A DNA stretch of 48,730 nt. It comes from JAYEMH01 sp034717985 [NCBI: Candidatus Ratteibacteria bacterium] (GTDB taxonomy: Bacteria; CAZDME01; JAYEMH01). The translations under genes and the position numbers were made by a program. The notes below the pieces were generated by a model. That model searched no databases. It worked only from the letters and a program-made list of their open reading frames with translations, and had not been told where the DNA came from. Numbering within the stretch: position 1 is the first letter of the stretch; each line of letters starts with the position of its first letter. Shown piece by piece: positions 18,265 through 27,111 of the stretch. The DNA lies in contig JAYEMH010000009.1 in NCBI GenBank assembly GCA_034717985.1, positions 1 through 48,730 on the forward strand, given 5' to 3'.

Positions 18265-20277
18265 TCAACGCTCTGTTTTTATCCGGATATCTTTGCCATC
18301 GGTCCTAATCACCACTGGCCCGTCCAGGTCGGTTCGATATATCTTTATCCCCAATTCTTCATATAATTTCAATGTTTCCGGATGCGGATGGCCATAAGGA
18401 TTATTTTCCCCACAGCAGATAACGGCAATTTCCGGATTTATCAATTCAATAAAATCCCGATAAGCGCTACTCCGTCCGCCATGATGAGGTACCTTTAAAA
18501 TATCCGCCTCTAATTTATTGTTTCGTTCCATTATTCTCTTCTCCCCTTCCTCCGAAATATCAGCGGTAAAAAGGAATCTAACCTTTCCATACTCAACTAA
18601 AAGCACTACCGAGTTATTATTAAGATGCCCTCTTCCGGTAACTAAAGGCAGGCTGGGATGAAGAGCCTGAATCGTCGTCCGGTAAAAGCCCCTGATTTCA
18701 TCACCCTGGCTGATTAATTCATAGGGAATATCTTTTTTGTCAATCAGCTGGAGAAACTCTTGATATAGGGATGAAGTATGAACCAGACCCGGATCCAAAA
18801 CCATACCTACCCGAAATCCCTTAAGGATCGGAATTAAACCTCCCACATGATCTGCGTCCGGATGGGTAAGAAGGAGAACATCAATCTTTTGAATCCCCTT
18901 TTTCCAAAGATAGGGCTTAAGTTTTCGGCGGCCTTCCCAAATCTTTCCGCCATCAATTAAAAGATTGCCTCCCTTAGGAAATTGAATAAAAATAGCGTCT
19001 CCCTGTCCGACATCGACAAAATTTACCTGAAGAACTTCCGGCTCTAACTGAACTGCCTTGACCCAGATAAAAACATTTAAGGCTATCAAAACGATAAAGA
19101 TTAGTTTCTTCATACCAATCTTCAGGTTTTTTAATTCTTTATGAAAAAACGCCCCGAGGACAAAAAAATAATACCCGGCAATAATCAGGGGAGTGGGCGT
19201 ATAAACTTCCTGCACGGCAAAAGGGAACCGGGCGAATAGTTTCACCACCCGGATTAAAGCGTTTAGAAGAAGTCCATTAACGGCATTAAAAATTTTAGCC
19301 AGGGGCAGGCAGAACAATCCGGATAAAATGGCGCAAAAGCTCACCTTAAGAATTAAACCCAGTAATGGTATCACCAATAGATTGGCCAGAATGGCCACCG
19401 GAGTGATTATATTGAAATAAAGAGCGATAATTGGAATTGCACCTAGTTGAATGGCAATTACCCCGGAGAAAAAAATAGTAACTTTTTCATTTAGCTTCGG
19501 AAGAATTCTCTGAATCCATACGGCAATTTTCGGGGTCAACATAATTAGCGCAAGCACCCCCAGGAATGAAAGCTGAAAACCAACTTGAAAAAGCATCAAC
19601 GGATTAAAAATTAAAATAACCAGGGCGGCAAAAGAAAGGATATTAAAAATGTTTCTTTCCCTTTCCAGAATAACACCGATAAAAAAACAGACCATCATTA
19701 AGGCGGCTCGAATCACCGAGGGACGGAAACCGTTGGAAAGAACCATCAGGGCATAAATCGTAATAAAAGGAATAGCCAAAATTGCAGAAACCTTGCGGGG
19801 TAAACGCAGAAGCTGGAAAAAAAAGAAAAATATAAAACCTAAAAGTCCGATATGAAGGCCGCTGATGGCTAAGATATGAAAGGTGCCCGTATTTTTGAAA
19901 GCTTCTTGAATTTCCTGGGATAGCAATTCTCTCTTCCCTAAAACCAAACCTTTAATTAAAGCCAGGTTATCAGGATTATTCATCGTTTGGTCAAAAATAT
20001 TTTCCAGGCGCTTACTTATAGGTGAGAAAAATTTTAAAAAGGCAGGGGATAAATTCTCCGGCGGGCTGAAGGTTAAAAACAGACTGGTTAAGGCCAAACT
20101 AACCAGGAGAATAATGAGATAGAGGTGGAAGGCCGTGCGCCTGAGGAAGATAAAACTGAGAATAGCCGCGCCAAGCGTCACAGGATACAAATAAGAAAAC
20201 GGAATATGCAGGAGCTTAGCGATGCATATTCCCAGGATAAAAATTAAGGTGAGGCCGACCAGGGGCTTGTCATTCAT
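18265..20277 (-). CDS. comEC: DNA uptake channel ComEC/Rec2
   Basis: 670 aa. N-terminal membrane helices, then the competence domain with AISGLHIGLLGFIFFFFFQLL and the SNGFRPSVIRAALM motif, more helices, and a C-terminal metallo-beta-lactamase-like domain (VGQGDAIFIQFPKGGNLLIDGG, THPDADHVGGLIPIL). ComEC carries single-stranded DNA across the inner membrane; the MBL domain is thought to degrade the other strand. All typical domains are complete. It has its own promoter. A decayed second copy of its first ~26 codons lies 0.75 kb upstream at 21034-21111, beyond a toxin-antitoxin module. Confidence 0.95.
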   Translation of the reverse strand: MNDKPLVGLTLIFILGICIAKLLHIPFSYLYPVTLGAAILSFIFLRRTAFHLYLIILLVSLALTSLFLTFSPPENLSPAFLKFFSPISKRLENIFDQTMNNPDNLALIKGLVLGKRELLSQEIQEAFKNTGTFHILAISGLHIGLLGFIFFFFFQLLRLPRKVSAILAIPFITIYALMVLSNGFRPSVIRAALMMVCFFIGVILERERNIFNILSFAALVILIFNPLMLFQVGFQLSFLGVLALIMLTPKIAVWIQRILPKLNEKVTIFFSGVIAIQLGAIPIIALYFNIITPVAILANLLVIPLLGLILKVSFCAILSGLFCLPLAKIFNAVNGLLLNALIRVVKLFARFPFAVQEVYTPTPLIIAGYYFFVLGAFFHKELKNLKIGMKKLIFIVLIALNVFIWVKAVQLEPEVLQVNFVDVGQGDAIFIQFPKGGNLLIDGGKIWEGRRKLKPYLWKKGIQKIDVLLLTHPDADHVGGLIPILKGFRVGMVLDPGLVHTSSLYQEFLQLIDKKDIPYELISQGDEIRGFYRTTIQALHPSLPLVTGRGHLNNNSVVLLVEYGKVRFLFTADISEEGEKRIMERNNKLEADILKVPHHGGRSSAYRDFIELINPEIAVICCGENNPYGHPHPETLKLYEELGIKIYRTDLDGPVVIRTDGKDIRIKTER

Positions 20278-20320
20278 TTTGAACTCGCAAGATATAATTC
20301 TCTTCGCTTATATTGTTCGA

Positions 20321-20349
20321 ATTCTATCATACTTTTATTTATACCTCAA
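20321..20349 (-). promoter_or_regulatory. Promoter of comEC
   Basis: Minus-strand TTGAGG (20344-20349), 17-bp spacer, TAGAAT (20321-20326). It is close to the divergent toxin-antitoxin promoter. Confidence 0.55.
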
Positions 20350-20359
20350 GATGAATGAC

Positions 20360-20421
20360 GTATAACTTTAGTAAACTTAAGTTAACTTTTTCTTGACAAA
20401 GTTATACAAATGTGCTATATT
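20360..20421 (+). promoter_or_regulatory. Toxin-antitoxin promoter with inverted-repeat operator
   Basis: Consensus promoter TTGACA (20393-20398), 17-bp spacer, TATATT (20416-20421). The inverted pair GTATAACTT (20360-20368) and AAGTTATAC (20399-20407) brackets the -35 box, and the palindrome AACTTAAGTT (20374-20383) sits between. This is a good candidate for the autoregulatory site of the antitoxin. Confidence 0.7.
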
Positions 20422-20439
20422 TTTTGTGGAGGTGAAATT

Positions 20440-20667
20440 ATGAGAAAGGCAACTTTAGCTGTAAAATTAAATATCGGTATTATTGGCCATGTCAAAAAAT
20501 TCTGCTCTGAACATGGTATTAAATATGGCTTCTTTGTTGAGAAAGCTCTCAAAGAAAAATTAGAACGTGAAGAATTAAAGGAAGACCTTCTGGATTTAAA
20601 ACAACTCCGAAGCCAGGAGAAACTTGCCATTTCTTTTGAAGAATACCTGAGGAGCCACCGTGTATAA
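20440..20667 (+). CDS. Ribbon-helix-helix-type antitoxin
   Basis: 75 aa from ATG 20440, chosen because GGAGGTG stands 5 bp before it; a longer frame from 20410 lacks a ribosome site and would start at the promoter. The N-terminus (MRKATLAVKLNIGIIGHVKKF) resembles a short DNA-binding beta strand plus helix as in RHH repressors, followed by VEKALKEKLEREELKEDLL helices that would clamp the toxin. Its stop overlaps the start of the RelE-like gene by 8 bp. It probably neutralises the toxin and represses the operator at 20360-20407. Confidence 0.75.
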   Translation: MRKATLAVKLNIGIIGHVKKFCSEHGIKYGFFVEKALKEKLEREELKEDLLDLKQLRSQEKLAISFEEYLRSHRV

Positions 20668-20911
20668 AATACTCCTCCTCCCTCAGGTTCAAAAAGACCT
20701 CGATAACCTACCCCATAAAATTTTTAAACAGATTAAAAACAAGATATTGCAATTATCTAATAATCCCCGTCCTTTTGGATGCCTGAAATTGACTGTCGAA
20801 GAAGGATACCGCTTAAGAGCAGGAAATTATCGCCTTCTTTACCGCATAGACGATAAAGATAAAAAAATACTCCTCTATCGAATAAAACACCGAAAAGAAG
20901 TTTACAGATAG
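20660..20911 (+). CDS. RelE/ParE-superfamily toxin
   Basis: 83 aa. The pattern YKILLLPQVQKDLDNLPHKI, then YRLRAGNYRLLYRIDD and LLYRIKHRKEVYR, is the standard RelE/ParE fold with basic residues for mRNA (or gyrase) action. Coupled to the preceding antitoxin by an 8-bp overlap. The pair is on the opposite strand to its neighbours and sits between comEC and a relic of the comEC start, suggesting it arrived as an insertion. Confidence 0.85.
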   Translation: MYKILLLPQVQKDLDNLPHKIFKQIKNKILQLSNNPRPFGCLKLTVEEGYRLRAGNYRLLYRIDDKDKKILLYRIKHRKEVYR

Positions 20912-21111
20912 CTTAAAAAACTACGAAGCGCTGTAACGTCAAGATAATTACGCCTCGGCAATTTTTGCAGCCTTTGTGGCTTACTCGCCTTTAGTCCCCG
21001 GCTGAACTCCTGTTTCAATTCCCAGGGCAAGCGGTATAAATAAAAAAATGGAATATGCGGGAGTTTAGCCGGACATATTCCGAGGAAAAAAATAAGGGTG
21101 ATACCAAGAAT
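20902..21111 (-). pseudogene. Decayed second copy of the comEC 5' end
   Basis: Minus-strand bases 21111-21034 encode ILGITLIFFLGICPAKLPHI and PFFYLY, matching the intact ComEC N-terminus (VGLTLIFILGICIAKLLHI and PFSYLY). By eye the DNA aligns without gaps over about 75 bases at roughly three-quarters identity. There is no start codon: its upstream end merges with the stop of the beta-barrel gene. Beyond codon 26 similarity stops and the open frame continues as unrelated sequence (LPWELKQEFSRGLK...) to a stop at 20902. Confidence 0.75.
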
Positions 21112-21116
21112 CTCTC

Positions 21117-21776
21117 TTAAAATCTATAGCTTAATCCAATTGCTACCACAGGATAAATCTTGAAAGCGTCTAAGTCGCTCTGGAGGTCTTTTTCTTCTGC
21201 AGCCAATTCATTTTGGAAGGCTGCATTAGTGGCGATCGGACCATCGGCAGAAAGGGCAACCTTTGGTGAACCCTGGTAAATTGCGCCCAATTCAAAAAGA
21301 AAGCCAAAGCTTTTGTCCTTGCCGAAAGAGGTATCACATCCTATTCCAAGATATGGAGCTATATTCTCAAAATCGATTTTGCCGGTGAGAGTCCCAACCT
21401 GAGCGCCCGTATAGGTCGAATTACCAATATCAAAAGTCTCTGCTGACTTCGCATTTGCATCAATAGTATTGCCATGAAAAACAGCGCCGCCGCTAATCCT
21501 AAAACTTCCTTGAAAGGGATGCCAATCCAATAAAGCAGATAAACTCTTAAGATTAAGTTCAAAGTCGTATTCAATATCATCTTCTGTTCCACTGTAATCA
21601 TAAGTCAAATAATTTACTCCAAGCCTGCCGCCGATTGAATCCGAGAAAGACCTCTCTGCTTCTAATCCTAACCCCAATGTACTGATTTTTACCCCGAGTG
21701 AATTGCTCTGAGCATAACCTGTTGTAGAAAAAACGAACAGGAATATCGCCATTACCGCAATTATTCTGCTTATCAT
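21117..21776 (-). CDS. Outer-membrane beta-barrel protein
   Basis: 219 aa from ATG 21776, chosen for the AGGAGA site 6 bp upstream; an upstream in-frame start at 21860 would add 28 non-signal residues. A cleavable signal peptide (IIAVMAIFLFVFSTTGYAQS) is followed by alternating strands such as LGLGLEAERSF, IGGRLGVNYLTYDY and FRISGGAVFHG. The protein ends VVAIGLSYRF, with the terminal Phe expected for BAM-dependent outer-membrane insertion. Function unknown; it is smaller than a typical porin. This is good evidence for an outer membrane. Confidence 0.8.
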   Translation of the reverse strand: MISRIIAVMAIFLFVFSTTGYAQSNSLGVKISTLGLGLEAERSFSDSIGGRLGVNYLTYDYSGTEDDIEYDFELNLKSLSALLDWHPFQGSFRISGGAVFHGNTIDANAKSAETFDIGNSTYTGAQVGTLTGKIDFENIAPYLGIGCDTSFGKDKSFGFLFELGAIYQGSPKVALSADGPIATNAAFQNELAAEEKDLQSDLDAFKIYPVVAIGLSYRF

Positions 21777-22076
21777 TATGATTCTCCTATAGTTGTCTTG
21801 TTTTAGGGCGTCACAAAAGTGCCGCCCTTGATTACGTAGATTAAAATTTAGATTGCTCAAATTAAAACATCATCGAGAACATCTGTGTAATCTTTTTAAA
21901 AATCTGTGTAATCATAAGCTGGAACGAGTTTCGTGACAGCCTATTGCCTTGTTTAAGATAACCGATATTGGCAATCCTGTCAAACAATTTCTGCTAAGTG
22001 GCAATATGTGCGGGCAGCCATTAATATACTTTAATCTTATCTTCATCCATTTCATTGAAGCAAACGGAATCAAGAT
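21777..22076. other. Leader region of the beta-barrel gene: hairpin and short repeats
   Basis: A 300-bp gap. GGGCG-t-CAC-aaaa-GTG-c-CGCCC (21806-21827) forms a stable hairpin in the 5' leader of the barrel gene. ATCTGTGTAATC occurs twice with a 21-bp period (21881-21892 and 21902-21913), a relative of repeat family B. I see no further gene and no clear promoter. Confidence 0.5.
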
Positions 22077-23513
22077 TTACTGTGTCTCAATTTCTGCTTC
22101 GGTTTCTCCTTCTGATTCAGTTTCTTTTCCCTCTTTCTCTTTAGCCTCTTTTTCTTTAGCAAGCATTTCCTTTTCTACCCTGATTTTATTGAGTCTTGAG
22201 CGAGCGCCAACAGCCACTTTCCAAAACCAGCCTTTAGGATCCCAACACTGAGCATAGCTATATTTATCAAGAATGGTCTGGAAATCCTTTTCCGCCTTAT
22301 CCCACATCTTCTGGTTCATATAAGCTTCCCCGCGAATAAAATAACAGGTGCCAACATCATTTAATGCCCAGTAATCAAAGGCTTTCTCCTTTGGGGCGAA
22401 ATCAGTAAGCGACGCCTGCTGTTTCTCTGCTTCTTTACTGTAGATTTCAATACACTCAGTAGTATAGTATTCTACGCACTCATAATTCTTGCCGTCTTTA
22501 GCCTTCCATGCCTTGACGGTTAGAGTTTCTGATCTCATATCACCTCGCTCACATCTTGGATGCCTGGGACGCATTTCCTTTTTAGCTCCTTCTGCCACTT
22601 TCCAGAAGAAACCACCAAAATTAGGGTCATAGCACTGAGTATGTGGAAATTTATTTATAATTATTTCGAAATACTTCATGGCTTCTTCTTCCTTGCCCTG
22701 TTCAACTAAAGCCTTCCCAAGAATAAAATAACACGTGCCTACATCATTTAAAGCCCAGTATTTCTCATGGACATCAAGGGTACCGTTGTTATCTTCATCA
22801 GCCTCGGTATCTGGAAAATCAAATAGACTTGCCTCCTGTTTTAATGCTTCATCTTCAAAAAGTTCTATGCATCGATTGGTATAGATTTCAGCTATGTTGT
22901 ATTTACCTCCATTCAGACTTTTCCAACCTAAAACAGTAATTTCCCAGGATGTATCAGGTATTTTTTCAATTTCATCATTCGTTATCTCAATTATTCCATT
23001 TTTAGCTCCTTCAGCCACCTTCCAAAACCGGGGTCCTTCCGGGTCGTAGCATTGAGCAAAGCCCAATTTATCAATGATAGTCTTATATGCTTCTAAAGCC
23101 TCTTCTTTTCCGCCTTGCTCTTGATATACCTTTCCCCGGATGTAATAACAAGTAGCCACATCATTTAAAGCCCAGTAGTCAAAAGCAAGTTCTTTCGGAG
23201 CAAAATCGGTTAGCTGAGATTGCTGATTTAAAGCCTCATCTTCATATAGTGTAATACATTCATTTGAATAAGCTAAAGCACCCTCATAGTTCTTTTCGTT
23301 TAAATATTCCCATGCTTTGCAGGTAAGAGCTACTGAACTAAGGTCTTTGGGCGGCCAAACAAACTTCCCCTCTTCTATTTTTCTTTCCTCCTCCTTTTTT
23401 TCAGTTACCTCAACCTCTTTTTCTACCAGCGGCTCCTTTTCCTTCTTTAAATAAAGCCAGGCTAAACCGCCAATAACTAAAAAAACCAATACTGCTATTA
23501 TCACTTTTTTCAT
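22077..23513 (-). CDS. Membrane-anchored triple-repeat protein with EF-hand-like loop
   Basis: 478 aa with AGGAGG 9 bp before the start. A single N-terminal membrane helix (residues 4-21) and a charged linker (30-50) lead to three copies of a ~130-aa TPR-like unit. Each unit has the landmarks [L/V]T..AW...(N/D)Y, ALNDV.TCY and AQC[W/Y]DP. The middle unit carries an insertion with a textbook EF-hand loop, DEDNNGTLDVHE (239-250: D, D, N, G, L, D, E at positions 1, 3, 5, 6, 8, 9, 12). Each unit conserves a Cys in AQC. It is a paralogue of the anti-sigma protein upstream, without its zinc-finger domain, and may share or compete for the same signal. Function unknown. Confidence 0.75.
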   Translation of the reverse strand: MKKVIIAVLVFLVIGGLAWLYLKKEKEPLVEKEVEVTEKKEEERKIEEGKFVWPPKDLSSVALTCKAWEYLNEKNYEGALAYSNECITLYEDEALNQQSQLTDFAPKELAFDYWALNDVATCYYIRGKVYQEQGGKEEALEAYKTIIDKLGFAQCYDPEGPRFWKVAEGAKNGIIEITNDEIEKIPDTSWEITVLGWKSLNGGKYNIAEIYTNRCIELFEDEALKQEASLFDFPDTEADEDNNGTLDVHEKYWALNDVGTCYFILGKALVEQGKEEEAMKYFEIIINKFPHTQCYDPNFGGFFWKVAEGAKKEMRPRHPRCERGDMRSETLTVKAWKAKDGKNYECVEYYTTECIEIYSKEAEKQQASLTDFAPKEKAFDYWALNDVGTCYFIRGEAYMNQKMWDKAEKDFQTILDKYSYAQCWDPKGWFWKVAVGARSRLNKIRVEKEMLAKEKEAKEKEGKETESEGETEAEIETQ

Positions 23514-24044
23514 CTCTCTACCCTCCTTTTTTGTCTTTCAGCAATCCTACTTATTAAACGCTGAAAGCTCAAAAAAGTTACAATAGGAAAAGAATTTAAC
23601 CACAGAGTCCACAGAGAAAAAAAGAAAATACTAAAATAAAGACAGAAAGTTTTTGACAGGATTTACCCCGATACCATTCGCCTTTGGCGGAGCTACGGGG
23701 CAGGCAGGATAGAAAAATCAACTACAGGAAAAGAATTTAATTAACCACAGATGGACACAGGTGAACACAGAGAAAAAGAGAATTAATAAATAGAGATAAA
23801 GAATTTCTGACAAGATTTACAGGATTAGAAAAGATTAACATAGGAAAAGAAACGGGGATAAAAACTTTGGTTTAAAAATCCTGTTAATCCCGTCAAGAAA
23901 AGAAAAATAGAAATCTTGTTAATCCTGTCAGGAAAAAATCTGTGGTTTTTAGATCTGTGTTCCCTGTGGTTAATTTTTGACAGATGTTTAAAATCTGAAG
24001 TCCAGTGTCTGAACCAGATCTATTATAATAGAAATACCTGCTTT
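23514..24044. repeat. 531-bp repeat-filled gap between the two paralogues
   Basis: Contains families A and B in alternation: AACCACAGAGTCCACAGAGA, TTTTGACAGGATTTACC, AACCACAGATGGACACAGG, GATTTACAGGATTAG, TCCTGTTAATCCCGTCAAG. A GC-rich palindrome (CCCCG...CGGGG, about 23668-23700) is inserted within a family A unit. CTTTCAGC (23535-23542) and GCTGAAAG (23560-23567) form a hairpin just upstream of the ribosome site of the 478-aa gene. No gene is visible. Confidence 0.7.
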
Positions 24045-25673
24045 TTATGGTATGGTAATTTCCTCTTTGCGTCTTTCGTCTTTTTCTCTGGCCGCCATTT
24101 CTTTTTCTACTCTAATTCTATTTAGCCGCCCTTGAGCACTAACGACCGGTTTCCAAAACCAGCCCTTAGGATCCCAGCACTGAGCATAGCTGTATTTATC
24201 AAGAATGGTCTGGAAATCTTTTCCCGCCTTATCCCAGAGCTTCTGCTTCATATAGGTCTCCCCGCGAATAAAATAACAGGTACCGACATCGTTTAATGCC
24301 CCGTAATCAAAAGCGTTCTCTTTGGACGCATAGTCAGTAAGCTGAGCTTGCTGCTTTTCGGCTTCTTGTCTATAGAGATCAAAACATTTAGCCGTATAGG
24401 CTTTAACGGCTGGATAATCTTTGGATCCCAAAGCCTGCCAGGCTTTTACGGCCAGGGTCATCGAGGTATAATCGCCAAAATCATACTTAGCAGTGAACCG
24501 GTCAATTTCGTTTTTCGCTCCCAGTTTGACCTTCCAAAACCAACCTTGAGGATCCCAGCATTGGGCATACTTTAAATCATTAATAATCTTTTTAAAATGC
24601 TTTTGGGCCTCTTCCTGTTTACCTTGCTCGGCTAAAGCTTTCCCCAGGATGAAATGACAGATGGCCACGTCATTTAAAGCCCAGAAATTCTCGTGGACAT
24701 CCAGGATATCATTACTATTATCATCAGCTTTGGTATCCGGATAACCGGAAAGACCGGCCTGCTGTTTCAAAGCTTTTTTTCCAAACAGGTCAATACATTT
24801 ATTGGTATAGCGCTCCACGACATAATAATCTTTAGCCCCCAGAGCACCCCAGGCTTTGGAAGTTAAAGTCGTTGAAGTGTGATCGCCAAAGTCATAACCG
24901 GTCCCCATGGTGGTTAATTTATCCTTAGCCCCTTCAGCCACCTTCCAAAACCACCCTTTAGGATCCCAGCACTGGGCAAAAGAAAATTGATTTATAATAA
25001 TCTGAAATATTTCTTTAGCTTTAGCAAACATACCCTTTTCACGATAAACTTCTCCCTGAATAAAATAACAGGCAGCCACATCATTTAATGCCCAATAATC
25101 AAAGGCGAATACTTTAGAAGCAAAATCGGTTAGCTGAGACTGTTGAAAAACGGCTTCTTCTTCGTATAGTTTTATACATTCACCAGCATAAGCTAATGCC
25201 TTCTTATAATCTTTGGCTAGCAAAGCATCCCATGCTTTTACGGTCAAATGCATTGAGCTAAAATCCCCAAAATCTATAACTCTTTCCACTATTTCTTCCT
25301 CAGACACTTCAGCAACTTCAAAAGGCCTCCTTGTCGTTAGATATGAAAGGCTTAACACAACTAACATAAGAAAAGCCAGTGCTCCTACACCGGCCGCGAC
25401 CGGTACCAACCTATTCCTATGTCTTGCTTTTACCACTTTCACTTTATTTTCCGATAGACCCTTCTTTACTTTTTGCTCCAAAACAATTGAAACATCTTCA
25501 TTCCGCCATTCTTTCAAATAAGAAGAAGTTCTCTGCAATTCCTCGAAATACTTCTTGCAATCAGAACAATGTTCAATATGTCTTTCAACAAATGCTTTCT
25601 CTTTAGGCGAAACTTCCCCGTCTTGATAAGCCGATATCAATTTTTTTATCTTGAAATGTTTAATCATCATCAT
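24045..25673 (-). CDS. Transmembrane anti-sigma factor with triple-repeat ectodomain
   Basis: 542 aa. The N-terminal zinc-finger anti-sigma domain has H32-x3-C36-x2-C39 (HIEHCSDC) plus a DGEVSPKEK helix. One membrane helix (about 90-112) follows, then three TPR-like units outside the membrane with ALNDV and YAQCWDP landmarks. The middle unit has DDNSNDILDVHE (317-328), an EF-hand-like loop with Asp replacing the usual Gly at position 6. The start overlaps the sigma-factor stop (ATGA type), the normal arrangement for a cognate sigma/anti-sigma pair. Probably releases the sigma factor in response to an extracytoplasmic signal; what that signal is cannot be read from sequence. Confidence 0.85.
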   Translation of the reverse strand: MMMIKHFKIKKLISAYQDGEVSPKEKAFVERHIEHCSDCKKYFEELQRTSSYLKEWRNEDVSIVLEQKVKKGLSENKVKVVKARHRNRLVPVAAGVGALAFLMLVVLSLSYLTTRRPFEVAEVSEEEIVERVIDFGDFSSMHLTVKAWDALLAKDYKKALAYAGECIKLYEEEAVFQQSQLTDFASKVFAFDYWALNDVAACYFIQGEVYREKGMFAKAKEIFQIIINQFSFAQCWDPKGWFWKVAEGAKDKLTTMGTGYDFGDHTSTTLTSKAWGALGAKDYYVVERYTNKCIDLFGKKALKQQAGLSGYPDTKADDNSNDILDVHENFWALNDVAICHFILGKALAEQGKQEEAQKHFKKIINDLKYAQCWDPQGWFWKVKLGAKNEIDRFTAKYDFGDYTSMTLAVKAWQALGSKDYPAVKAYTAKCFDLYRQEAEKQQAQLTDYASKENAFDYGALNDVGTCYFIRGETYMKQKLWDKAGKDFQTILDKYSYAQCWDPKGWFWKPVVSAQGRLNRIRVEKEMAAREKDERRKEEITIP

Positions 25674-26245
25674 ATTCTCCTAATCGAAGGCAAAAGTTCT
25701 CTTCGTAACTTCTCTCGAGCTCTAAAAATCAATACTTTCACTTTACTCATAGAGTAACCCAAAGCTTCACTTATCTCTGCATAACTTAAGTTTTGATAAA
25801 CTCTTAAAATAATTGCTTCCCTCTGTTCTAAAGGAAGTTTTTTAATTGCTCCCTTTATTTGAGAGATTACATTTTTATCTTCGGTATTAAGAGAAACCGG
25901 ATTTTGCCCGCTTGGAATATCCAACTCGGTATAAGTATCATCACCCTTTCTTTTGAACCACATATATACAAGCTTTTTTCTTTTGCGAATTCTGCTGATA
26001 CAAGCGTTATGGGCAACAGTATACAGCCAGGTAGAAAATTTAGCTTTAGGAGTATAAATAGTTTTGGGAGAAGAAAGGACAAGAAATATATCGCTCACCA
26101 CATCTTCAGCATCAGCCCGATTACCAATAATTCTAAAGGCATAATTAAATAATAAAACCTTGTATCTATGGAAAATTACCTCCAGCGCCTCTCTATTCCC
26201 AAATTTACTCTCCATCATTAATTCTTCATCTTTTTTCTTGTTCAT
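25670..26245 (-). CDS. ECF-type RNA polymerase sigma factor
   Basis: 191 aa. Region 2 (FHRYKVLLFNYAFRIIGNRADAEDVVSDIFL) binds core polymerase and the -10 element. Region 4 (KKLPLEQREAIILRVYQNLSYAEISEALGYSMSKVKVLIFRAREKL) is a standard helix-turn-helix. A basic linker joins them. The gene sits 20 bp after the deacetylase and overlaps the anti-sigma gene, so the three form one transcript. Its targets are unknown; its own operon and the paralogue at 22077 are natural candidates. Confidence 0.93.
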   Translation of the reverse strand: MNKKKDEELMMESKFGNREALEVIFHRYKVLLFNYAFRIIGNRADAEDVVSDIFLVLSSPKTIYTPKAKFSTWLYTVAHNACISRIRKRKKLVYMWFKRKGDDTYTELDIPSGQNPVSLNTEDKNVISQIKGAIKKLPLEQREAIILRVYQNLSYAEISEALGYSMSKVKVLIFRAREKLRRELLPSIRRI

Positions 26246-26265
26246 CTAATAAAAATACCTTTTTT

Positions 26266-27051
26266 TTAATTCCCGCTTTTCTTGCTTCTAAAAAGATTAT
26301 AATAACCCGATAATTTTGCCCGGAAGCTCAACGGTTTATTCGTATCGGAATTGGTTACTTTGATCCTTTTTAATTCATACAAATCTTTATTCGATTGAGC
26401 GAAACCCCGGTTAGTAGTGCAAGCTCCTTTATACCCGGATATTCTAACAATTTCTTTTATCTCTTCGGTAAAACCTCCGGTTGGATAACAAAAATAATTG
26501 ATGCGCCCCCCTATTCTATTTTGAATAGCCCGTTTACAGCCGGCTATTTCATCCCAGAGAATAACCTTTTTTTCTATATCAGGGAGGTAAACTTGATTTT
26601 TGGTATGTCCGCCGAAAGATATATCGTTTTCCCGCATAGTTTTAATCTGTTCCCAGGTCATAAAGTTCTCATCATTGCCGATATAGCTGCTGATGATGAA
26701 TATAACGGCCGAAAAACCGTATTTCTTTAAAACCGGATAGGCACAAATATAGTTATCCCGGTATCCGTCATCTATGGTGAGCACAACGGTTTTATGATTA
26801 AAACTTCTTTTACTCTCTATTCCCTTTACCAGTTCATCCAGGGAAATTACTTCATAACCTTCATTCTTAATATAGGCCATTTGCCGCTCAAAATTTTCCG
26901 GGGTAACAAAAAGGGAACTGTCCTCATAACCGAACCGATGATACATAAGAATCGGCACTACATATTTAGGAGAAAACCAGTAAAAATAGACTGCTCCAAA
27001 AGCAATAGATAAAAATACAGTTAGGGCTAAAAATCTTTTTAGAATCTTCAT
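26266..27051 (-). CDS. Polysaccharide deacetylase (NodB family), membrane-anchored
   Basis: 261 aa with a good AGGAG site. An N-terminal hydrophobic segment (about 6-25) acts as anchor or signal. MYHRFG (37-42) and VLTIDDGYRDN (90-100) are the NodB motif 1, with the catalytic and metal Asp pair 94/95. Motif 2 reads GGHTKNQ: His149 is present but the second metal His of the usual H-x3-H is Gln153. It would remove N-acetyl groups from a cell-surface glycan if active. It is the first gene of the cluster with the ECF sigma and anti-sigma genes, which links it to envelope-stress control. Confidence 0.85.
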   Translation of the reverse strand: MKILKRFLALTVFLSIAFGAVYFYWFSPKYVVPILMYHRFGYEDSSLFVTPENFERQMAYIKNEGYEVISLDELVKGIESKRSFNHKTVVLTIDDGYRDNYICAYPVLKKYGFSAVIFIISSYIGNDENFMTWEQIKTMRENDISFGGHTKNQVYLPDIEKKVILWDEIAGCKRAIQNRIGGRINYFCYPTGGFTEEIKEIVRISGYKGACTTNRGFAQSNKDLYELKRIKVTNSDTNKPLSFRAKLSGYYNLFRSKKSGN

Positions 27052-27111
27052 TTTCCTTTTCTCCTTTTAAACACAGAGCATCAGGGTCTGCTGGTTTTTT
27101 CAGCAGATCCT

